Below, piece after piece: positions 55,185-64,000 of a DNA stretch of 64,000 nucleotides (position 1 is its first letter; the number at the start of each line of letters is the position of its first letter). Under the pieces are notes generated by a model, which ran no database searches, was not told where the DNA came from, and worked only from the letters and a program-made list of their open reading frames with translations. The position numbers and the translations under genes are program-made. The stretch is from Acanthococcus lagerstroemiae (Eukaryota > Arthropoda > Insecta > Hemiptera > Eriococcidae), in contig CM063108.1 in NCBI GenBank assembly GCA_031841125.1, forward strand, positions 70,218,344-70,282,343, written 5' to 3'.

Positions 55185-57862
55185 ATGGCTTTTCTGCCCG
55201 GTTCCATAGCGTTTGATGAATATGGTCGCCCATTCATCATCATCAGAAATCAGGAAAGTGAAAGACGCCTTACCGGTGTGGATGCTATCAAAGTGAGTTC
55301 ATAAAGAAGTTGTCACTTCACCTATTTGTTTGTAGTTCTTCGTGTTACTAAATGTTCGCATTTCAGTCCCACATCCTGGCTGGAAAGTCAGTATCTCACA
55401 CGTTGAAATCATCGCTTGGTCCCAAAGGACTAGATAAATTAATGGTGTCCTCGGACGGAGATGTAACTGTTACCAACGACGGTGCTACTATCCTGAAGAT
55501 GATGGATGTGGATCACGAAATTGCGAAGCTAATGGTACAGCTTTCACAATCGCAAGATGACGAAATTGGTGACGGTACCACCGGTGTTGTAGGTTAGTCA
55601 GAGTAGATAGACTTAATTACCTGCCTCTGTGCGAATAACTTGAACTTTCGTGGTTCCTCAGTTTTAGCTGGCGCATTGCTCGAACAGGCGGAACAGTTGT
55701 TGGACAAAGGTATCCATCCCATCAGGATAGCCGATGGTTTCGAACTGGCTGCCCAGTTCTGCATTAAGCATCTAGAGTCTATTAGCGATTCGTTCCCCGT
55801 TGATCCGAAGAATGTGGAACCGCTGATCAAAACAGCTATGACCACGTTGGGATCCAAAATGTACGCTAGCGGAGAATTTTATTTTCGGATTAGAAAATTT
55901 TACGATAGTCAACTTCAACTGACGGTGTTTTTCAGTGTGAATAAATGCCATCGTCAAATGGCGGAAATTGCGGTAAATGCGGTAATGGCGGTTGCTGATT
56001 TGGAAAAAAAGGATGTCAACTTTGAACTAATCAAGGTGGAAGGCAAAGTCGGCGGTCGGCTAGAAGATTCAATGCTAGTTAAAGGTGTAGTAGTTGATAA
56101 AGATTTCTCGCACCCTCAGATGCCCAAGGTAACTAATTATCGAACTCGAGTATCGCCTTAATAGAAAAATGTTTGTGTGTGTGAAGCGGCGATACTGATC
56201 ATAATGTATCCATTACGTAGGTTCTGAGAAACGTGAAGTTAGCTATTCTAACTTGCCCGTTTGAACCACCGAAGCCGAAAACCAAACATAAACTTGATGT
56301 TACTTCGGTAGAAGATTACAGAGCGCTGAGGAAATACGAACAAGATAAATTTAACGAAATGGTGCAGCTTGTAAGTAACCAACTTGAAGAGAAGCGAAGG
56401 TTCCAATTTTGTCGCGATGAAGCGTAGTTATTACGTACCTACGATTATTTTTGTTGACGACATTGTGTGTCTACGCAGGTTAAAGATGCTGGTGCTACGT
56501 TAGCTATTTGTCAGTGGGGTTTCGATGACGAAGCTAATCATTTGCTGCTCCAACGTGAACTACCTGCTGTTCGCTGGGTCGGAGGACCCGAGATCGAAGT
56601 ATGCTTTATAGTAGAATATTCCATTCGCTTTCATTTTCCTCATTTTTGTCAGCTATAACTGATGTTCGTGTTTCAGCTGATCGCCATCGCTACTGGAGGT
56701 CGTATCGTGCCCAGATTTGAAGAACTCACCCCTGAAAAACTTGGTTTCGCTGGCTTAGTTCGCGAGATCAGTTTCGGTACCACCAAGGACAAAATGTTGG
56801 TTATCGAAGAATGTAAAAATTCGAAAGCTGTCACAATATTTCTTCGAGGTGGAAATAAAATGGTAAAAAAACGAGCAAAAATATACGTTGCTTTGTGGTT
56901 TGCATCACGCTTTAAGCGGTTGTTACACTTTATTTGAGCTACCGCTAATCGTTGAATGCTATATAAAAATTGATTCTGAACCATTGGAGTTGCTATAAAG
57001 ATAGCTACTTCACACTGATATGAGTCGAACACGATGGTATTCGTGTCCCGCTGACATGAAACTTGTCGGAAAGATATTTTCAAATTTTCAGATTGATCGC
57101 TTTGTAATTAGTCACAGATGTTGCCTTGAAAACGGACATACTTGGTCGCAGAGAGTCATTATTGTATAATGTACACAGACTAGTAGACACGACTTGAGAT
57201 GTTTGAAATTTTGTCTGTTCATTGGTCGTCTTGTGTTGACAGATTATCGAGGAAGCTAAACGCAGCATACACGATGCCTTGTGCGTGGTGCGTAATTTAG
57301 TAAAAGACAACAATATCGTCTACGGAGGCGGCGCGTGCGAATTATCTTGTTCAATAGCCGCGTCCCAAGAAGCTGACAAGGTAAGAATCAAGCCTGAGTA
57401 CGATGGGGTTTGTTTTTTTATAAGAATAGAGTTAGTTATTGTGCGTGCGAATGTTGTGCAGATTTCTTCGTTGGAGCAGTACGCGTTCCGGGCTTTTGCC
57501 GATGCTTTGGAAAGCATACCGTTAGCACTGGCTGAGAATAGCGGTCTTTCGCCTATTCATACGTTGACCGAGATTAAAGCTCGACAAATTTCGTCGAATA
57601 ATCCTAGGTTGGGTATCGATTGTATGCAAACGGGTTCCAACGGTACGTTATAAATGGCGACTTGACTGGTGCATGAGAGTTTTGGCATTTATCACCGAAA
57701 ATGTTCTTAACTTGAACTATTTTAATTTCAGATATGAAGGAGTTGAACATCATCGAAACGCTACACAGCAAGAAACAGCAGTTCCTGTTAGCGACGCAGA
57801 TGGTAAAGATGATTCTGAAAATAGACGACATAAGATCTCCCGGAGGTCCTTCAGAAGAATAA
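55185..57862 (+). CDS. CCT5: T-complex protein 1 subunit epsilon (CCT5), complete
   Basis: Ten coding exons: 55185-55292, 55367-55592, 55662-55860, 55936-56128, 56221-56370, 56479-56598, 56677-56862, 57243-57380, 57462-57642, 57732-57862. All introns are GT-AG with consistent phase. The sum of 1,632 nt gives 543 residues, the normal size. It is one of eight subunits of the cytosolic chaperonin TRiC/CCT, which folds actin and tubulin using ATP. Seen: FDEYGRPF near the start, an [15 protein letters not shown]-site loop, TVTNDGATI, catalytic GDGTT at about residue 104, [68 protein letters not shown] near 422, and a C-terminus ending [17 protein letters not shown]. The start is the first ATG in this frame and fits the family. 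An AATAAA overlaps the stop codon. Confidence 0.97.
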
Positions 57863-57863
57863 A
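57858..57863 (+). terminator. AATAAA overlapping the CCT5 stop codon
   Basis: The sequence GAATAAATA contains both the TAA stop (57860-57862) and a canonical poly(A) signal. If used, the 3' UTR would be only some 20-30 nt. No other AATAAA was seen on plus in the next few hundred bases. Confidence 0.4.
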
Positions 57864-58838
57864 TATTTTTAGTCCTCTTATACCTTTCGGTTTCTTACTT
57901 ATTCGTTTTTATACATTTAGCATCGTCTAATGTACGTTACTGCAACTAGATAACACGAACTACGCGATCCCAGTATTTAACGAAATGTTTTATTTGATCA
58001 TTACTCGATTATTTACTCGTCCGAAGCGTATAGTCTTGGCGATTATCGTAAACCGAACGATTTTTGCACAATATTAATTTTTAGTCGAACTGCATAGGTT
58101 CTAAAACAAATGATTTGAAGTACAAGTGGTCGACATTTTATTCCATATTGTCGGTAAAGTTTCCGGCGACAATTTCGGTCATTGTTGTGTCGTTTATCCG
58201 TATGTATGGATCTATAGATGTTTAACAAAACCATCGCCTCGAATTTAATATTATTATCTATATTATTTGCATCGTCGCGTACCATTGTATTCCATTACAT
58301 TTTTTTACTAACACTTTAATAACGTTGGTGTGGATCAGAGTGATGGCAGTGAGTTGTCGCTCTGGACCTAATGGGATGCGGCGTGTTTAGTACACACGTA
58401 GTACACCCGATGTAAGCAAAATGCATTTAGTATCCTGTGGTGCATTCAAAACGAACCTGTATAGTGCAGTGCTCTCAAAGCACATCTAGTGTGCGTACAA
58501 AATGTAGTGTGTTACTCCGAACAGACCGCACGAATGCAACGCACACGCAAATGCGCGATGTTTGGCCCATTCGCCGAATCGCTTCACACCGGTTGATACG
58601 GTATTGCGCAGTACCTGTTTTTCGCGCACTACCAGCATTAATGCACATCTTTCGAATGCGTTTAGAAATAACACCCGGGTGTTCCCAGAGCGGTCCCAAG
58701 TTTTACCGACTTTTCGGAGAAAAGGGAGGTATTACACTCGTCACAGTTGTGAAGATAGGGGCGGGCAATGTTTTTTTTTAGCGTTTTAGAGTGTTTAGAA
58801 CACGACTGTAATAGTGGCTGAATTTCAGGTTTCCTTAT
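57864..58838. other. CCT5 downstream region, nothing coding
   Basis: Several open frames around 58437-58790 overlap on both strands without family resemblance. Confidence 0.45.
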
Positions 58839-59001
58839 GTATACCGGGTGATGAACGAGAAGTCGCACCATAGGCAAACATGTAATAACGTGCAACGTGT
58901 ACGTAATGCATGTAGCGGAGATTGTGTTACCGTATCGGCGCCGTTGCGCCTTATCACATGTTGGCCCTACGGTGCGACTTCTCGTTCATCGCCCTGTATA
59001 C
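58839..59001. mobile_element. 163-bp mariner-like miniature element
   Basis: The left end GTATACCGGGTGATGAACGA, continuing GAAGTCGCACC, is matched by the inverted right end (GGTGCGACTTCTCGTTCATC, GCCCTGTATAC) with two mismatches in 31. TA at the edges and the TACMGGG start resemble Tc1/mariner TIRs. No protein. Confidence 0.8.
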
Positions 59002-59012
59002 GTACACACTAA

Positions 59013-59290
59013 TTTTGTGGCATGAAAATCTCAAAAACTATTGGATCATTTGATTCCAAATTTTGATATATTATGGGGTAGTACTTGAAATTGTGCAGTG
59101 AAGAGTTTGAAGGCAATCGGTCGAGCCGTTCGTGAGTTTTCCTGAATTTAAGAACAAAATTTGTGCCACGAAAATCTCAGGAACTATTGTATCAATTGAT
59201 TCCAAATTTTGGTATATCATAGAGAAGTACTTGAAGTTGTGCAGGTAAAAGTTTGATGACAATCGGTCGAGTCACGAGTTTCCTCATTTT
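59013..59290. repeat. Two diverged tandem copies of an about 125-bp unit
   Basis: 59013-59130 and 59160-59275 share TGAAAATCTCA-like starts, TTGATTCCAAATTTTG, AGTACTTGAA-TTGTGCAG and CAATCGGTCGAG. About 80% identity by eye. Confidence 0.7.
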
Positions 59291-59581
59291 AAGGCCAGTA
59301 TAAGAAGCACGAGGCGACTTACGTACTCGATATTTTTTTGGAATTTAATTGATAGGAAATATAATTTTGATAGCCGCGTAGTATACAAATGTTTCGGTCT
59401 TACACGTTTCGGCCTTGAACGTTGCGATTTCAAATTTATTAATTTTGATAGTCGGGTAGTTTTCTATTTTCGTAATACTATATTTCTTGTCGAGACTTGC
59501 GTTTTTTTGTTGTTTTTTTAAACGTCAATGGCCCTAAACATTTCGGCTGAATAATCAGAGTGCTTGCGCAGCAGTATTAGT

Positions 59582-60606
59582 GGGTAATTCTCCGAAAAAT
59601 GGACAATTCATGTAAATGGGCTGTAACTCTGCCACTTCTTATCAGAATGCTATGCGCAATATGTCAAAATTGAGGAAATCAACTCTTCTGATGGAGACAG
59701 TGGTAAAAGCTCTCCCTAGTTCAGCAGAACATCCTTAGAAAATTGAAAATGCACCTGAAATGTCCATCAACGTGGGTGTCAACCTGGTCCAGTTTCGTTT
59801 TTTTTTTGCTCGCTGGAAGGGTTTAATACATAAAATTCAGGAACTACTGTTTTCTATTGTTGATGAGGTAAGTTGAGGCAACACGGTATAGGTCTTACAA
59901 TCTTTTTCTAACCAAGTTAAGTGACCTTTAGAATGCCTCAAAGTTGTGTCTAGGAAGAGATATGTCCTTCAACGTGGATTATTTTCAAACCTCTCTGTAG
60001 GGTTCCACTATAAGCATAAACTTCTCTCAAATGCTCATATAACTTCCTCTAGAACGCTGTGTAAGAACTTCTGTGAAATAATGATAATTTGTATGCTAAA
60101 ATACTCATTTATTGCTGAGATCATGGTTTCTAAAAAAAAAAGTGTCCTTCATGGCGATTTTGTCCTTAAACGTGGACATAAAATATTATTCAACGTGGAT
60201 ACTCGCGTATTTCTTGTATCCACGGTGAAGGACGTGAATCTTTCGACACTTAGAAGCAGTCTGTAGAAACAGCCTTTAAATATTCTTCGTGCAGAGACTA
60301 CTTTCCTAGGTGAATTTTTGGTACTTCATAAAACCGTGATCCGTGAGATTGTAACCCACGGTGCCGCTGTGTGATCGTACAGCCTCATCTTATCACACTA
60401 TGTAAACGTGAAAAATTTGTCTTTCAACGTGGACGACCATTTTTTTCTACCCCCCCCCCCCCAAATCAAATTTAAGCCTGGCCGGTACCGGAATATGGTT
60501 TCTCAATACCCTTAGTATCGATTTCAACGAAAAACATTTGAAAAGGGAACCTTTTTCTTTTTTGTTTTTGTCCACGTTGAATTGTCCATTTTTCGGAGAA
60601 TCACCC
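59582..60606. mobile_element. 1.0-kb TIR element with repeated CAACGTGGA motif
   Basis: GGGTAATTCTCCGAAAAATG, continuing GACAATTCA (59582-59610), is mirrored by TGAATTGTCC, ATTTTTCGGAGAATCACCC (to 60606) with one mismatch. TAG occurs next to both ends. The interior has at least six CAACGTGGA-like words (about 59767, 59961, 60169, 60191, 60432, and inverted at 60571). A 106-codon frame at 59946-60266 simply runs through these repeats. No transposase. Confidence 0.75.
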
Positions 60607-61627
60607 TAGTACAATATTTATATCCGACATAGAGGACCATATTGTGGCTTCAATCGCAATTTCAAGTGCTGTCACTGTCCCTTTACTGAAGAAGAAAAAA
60701 CGGCGGCGCTTCTGGATTCGCCCGAGTCTTCCTGCACAAAGAAGATATAGTACTACCGACCTTATGGAAGCGCGGACTTTCTTAAACAATTTTGAGTAGA
60801 CATTACGAAATGCTCACGTGAATCAACCGCCCCGAAATAGAAACTTGAAGTGCATGCAATACGCAAGATATAGGTGCAAAGGAGAGTTCAGTGGCGAAAA
60901 ATCTACTGGAGCTGTCGCCAGGATTACTCAGGTTGTGTTGTACAGACGTCTACATTTGTTTCGTCTACACACAACACGCATACAATTCGTCGCCCCGTCC
61001 GACTTTTCTTGGACATGTAGCGACAAATTGCCGGATGAGAATTTGGTTGTAGAACACATGGTTGTACGACAAAAAGTTGTGTAGTTTCGCGTAGTGTAGA
61101 CACGCCATTAGGTTTTCTTCCCTTCGACAGAACACTGGTATGTAACTATCTCGGTACTTTTTTCAGTCCCTTGGAATTCGAGTTCTTTAACATTCTTGAC
61201 AACTGCCGAACACACTAAAACCTTACGCACACGGGTCACACGAAATGATATACGCTCTTTCGGTAAATATTTTATCGATAACAGTACAAAATAAAAGAGA
61301 AAAAAAACGTTTCACAATTACACTTTTGTTATGTACAATTTCCTGGAAATAAACACGTAATATAAAAAAATTAACTCTCTAAATACGCGTACGCCTAAGC
61401 ACATTCGACAAATACGATTTAAAAACTAAGGAAAAAATATTCACTACTAGTTTTGATCTAAGACCTCCCCCTGCCCCATAAATGCGACATGCGTGAGAAT
61501 GGCGAAACCGTTCAAAATAAATACCGGCATCACGTCGAAATCGCAACTGAAATCAATTTCTCGAGCGTCTTTCGCTTCGCATTTTCTGCACTCTGATGGC
61601 AGTAAAAAACTGCGTACCGAATACGCA
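60607..61627. other. Intergenic between CCT5-side elements and Hsp60
   Basis: No recognised gene. The right part should include Hsp60 3'-flanking sequence. Confidence 0.4.
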
Positions 61628-61633
61628 TTTATT
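61628..61633 (-). terminator. Candidate Hsp60 poly(A) signal (minus)
   Basis: TTTATT on plus, AATAAA on minus, about 45 nt after the Hsp60 stop. Confidence 0.45.
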
Positions 61634-61678
61634 AGGAATATACGAAGTAGCATCATTGACTTGGTGAATTCGATTCAT

Positions 61679-63927
61679 TTACATCATTCCTCCCATACCT
61701 CCCATACCACCCATGCCTCCCATACCCCCCATTCCGCCAGCACCAACAGCAGGTTCTTCTTTCGGAATCTCAGTGACCACCGCTTCGGCCGTTGTCAACA
61801 ACGATGCCACACCGGCTGCATCGGTCAACGCTGTTCTAACGACCTGCGAAAGGAAAAAATACAGCACCATTATTAGTGTAGACAGACACAAACTTGACAG
61901 TGCAATTATTGTCCGTCGAAGTTACATCATTTATCGCCGTTACCTTCGTCGGATCAATGATTCCTTTTTCGATCATGTTGACATACTCTCCATTCAGCGC
62001 ATCGTAGCCTATGTCACCCGATGCATCCAGTACTTTCGACACCACCACGGCAGCGTCGACGCCGGCATTGCTAGCAATTGTCATACAAGGCATACGTAAA
62101 GCCTTCCGTACAATCTCGACACCTACGGAAATCATTCCCAGTGACTATCGAGTACTCTTAATTCCGCTTTCAATTCGTAGTCTATCAGCATAATAAATAT
62201 GACTAACCTATCTTCTGATCTTCGTTACTAGTTTTAACCGAATCCAAAACTTTGATGGAACGTAACAGCGCGGTACCGCCACCAGGGACAATGCCTCCTT
62301 CTACAGCAGCTCGAGTCGCGTTCAAAGCGTCATTAACTCGGTCTTTTTTCTCGTTAACTTCGACCTGGAATACAGGAGGAGAACACCGACACAGTCATAC
62401 ATATTTTCATTCATACGTTGGAAATCGTAAGAATCTGCGTAATAAATTTAAGGAGATTTCTGTAATAAATTATAGTTCAAGGGTTGCGAGTAAATGCGAG
62501 TTTGAAAGACGCCAATTCTTACAACAAAATTTTCACAGACATATGCGTCGAGATTTCTTCATTCCAGCTCTTCGACTGTTTGAAGAATGTCAACAACAAA
62601 ATTCCTCAAGAATAACCGTTAAATGAACGATTATGTACTCAGTGTCGATACCAAACAAATAAAACGGTACCCTAACTAGATCCTAAATAGAAGACTCTTA
62701 ATACAAATAGGCGTGGGGAACTATTTACATAATAAAGGGGACGGCAGAAGTCAGTTCCCGCTGTCGAGATTCCAACGAAAGCGCACCGCATAATGAATAC
62801 GCGCACATAGCATTAAAATGTTTATTTGTAACCTAACTGAACCTTTGTACTTCCTTCTTCGAAAATTTTTTCGATTACACAAATCGAGGAATTGACTTTG
62901 CCGCATCCTGTATAGTGGAAAACGAAGGCGGATCGATTACGCTGTGTAATTCTTTTTTAATTTAATAGTTTGCATAATGAGATATGAACATTAGAAGACT
63001 TCAGATTCTTTAAAATGCTATGTTCCTAGTCGCACTTTCAACCACTAGATGATCTTAAATCGTTCGCAACTCAAGTATGTGTATTTTCTACGAATACAGC
63101 TTCATCTCACCTCGCTAGAGCCACCGACTTTCAGAAGGGCAACTCCAGAAGCGAGTCTAGCTAATCGTTCTTGCAGTTTCTCCTTCTCATAATCGGAGGT
63201 CGTTTCACTAATTTGATCTCTGATCTGCTCCGTTCTTCGTTGGATCTCTTCTTTCTTACCACGACCCTACAAACACGCAAATATACCAATATCACCAACA
63301 CAACGCACTCTACTAGATCAAGAAGCATGACCCCTTCGGCGGCCAACAATAATTTCGTAAGTACCTTGAGTATTAGCGTATCGTCCTTCGATATGGTGAT
63401 TTCACCGACTCGACCTAAATCGGATTCTTGTACGTCTTCTAGTTTAATGGTTTCAGACTCGTCATTAGTCACAACACCACCAGTGGCGATTGCCATATCC
63501 GTCAATGTGGCTTTCCGATTATCACCGAAACCGGGAGCTTTAACTGCGGCCACCTGTAGTCCTATCTTCAGCCTTAAAAAAAAAAAAAAATTCTCAGGGA
63601 TTCTTATTTAATAAAGAACAAAGGAAAAAAGTAATCGCTGAAAGAAGTGCGACGTTTGTCAAAAGCGAACACACGCGTTTCCTCTTTCTTTCAGATGGGT
63701 TGACAAGATCAAAAGAGAAGGTAACTCATCGGCTGCCATATTCAATAACATTTCTCACCTGTTGACGACCAATGTGCTCAGCGCTTCGCCATCGACATCC
63801 TCGGCGATTATAACTAATGGTTTGCGTTTTGCATTAGCCAACTCTAGAGCAGGAATGAGCGACTGAACACCGGAAATCTTTTTCTCACTGAACAGAATGA
63901 ACGCGTCTTGGTACTCAACTTTGGATC
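61679..63927 (-). CDS. Hsp60: Mitochondrial chaperonin Hsp60 (GroEL type), C-terminal six exons
   Basis: Minus-strand exons 63927-63759, 63572-63365, 63266-63111, 62364-62208, 62122-61944 and 61843-61679 join with matching phases to give about 344 residues of a protein that is normally about 570. The 5' part lies beyond the right edge (an intron starts after 63927). Hsp60 forms the ring chaperonin of the mitochondrial matrix. Seen: [137 protein letters not shown], and the terminal GGM repeat ending GGMM. Every conserved block expected in this half is present with no breaks. The mitochondrial targeting peptide cannot be assessed. It converges on CCT5. Confidence 0.97.
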
Positions 63928-64000
63928 CTATGTAAATGGAACATACCGGTTTAATCAGGAAATTGCAAAGCCATGACGCTCCTTACGGAGTCAAGCAGCA

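Noticed and set aside
59946..60266. 106-codon plus frame inside the TIR element
   Set aside because: It runs through the repeated CAACGTGGA words and shows no transposase motif.

Overview
This is a stretch of an animal nuclear genome, most likely an insect. Protein-coding genes are split by many GT-AG introns, AATAAA-type poly(A) signals follow them, and LINEs, tRNA-derived SINEs and terminal-inverted-repeat (TIR) elements fill the rest. The palindromic word TAGGTACCTA is scattered throughout. I have seen this word often in hemipteran and lepidopteran DNA, so a sap-feeding hemipteran is my guess, not a demonstrated assignment. No prokaryotic operon, CRISPR array, origin or virus was seen.

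Layout. 1-126 is the last exon of an unidentified + strand gene. 2216-7749 (minus) holds four exons of an actin gene that stops at codon 247; no downstream exon is visible in the window. Its introns contain a pogo/Tigger-like transposon fossil and a LINE tail, and a 5'-inverted RTE-clade LINE sits just upstream of its start codon. From about 10 to 39 kb I found no convincing host gene. This stretch holds a Mutator-like (MULE) transposase relic, a nested composite element (15.2-18.3 kb), a GC-rich R1-clade LINE (20.5-22.5 kb), a long decayed R1-like LINE that still has gag, endonuclease and reverse transcriptase parts (27.1-30.8 kb), a Jockey-like LINE (31.3-32.9 kb), a 1 kb TIR element (33.7-34.7 kb) and a hAT-type element with an exact 8-bp target duplication (37.35-38.27 kb).

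The right-hand third is gene-rich. Cdk12 (40168-51209, minus) can be assembled into nine coding exons whose phases all match, giving 1,103 residues. CCT5 (55185-57862, plus) assembles into ten exons and 543 residues. The C-terminal 344 or so codons of mitochondrial Hsp60 (61679-63927, minus) run off the right edge. Cdk12 and CCT5 are divergent, and the 4 kb between them is packed with nested miniature transposons. CCT5 and Hsp60, the cytosolic and mitochondrial chaperonins, converge tail to tail. The three genes do not form a pathway: Cdk12 acts on RNA polymerase II in the nucleus, while CCT5 and Hsp60 fold proteins in different compartments.

No clearly new molecular system was found. The most informative observations are the transposon architecture (twin-primed RTE, nested elements with readable target duplications, palindromic miniature elements, possible organelle- or symbiont-like AT-rich filler in a SINE), the truncated actin gene and the chaperonin neighbourhood.
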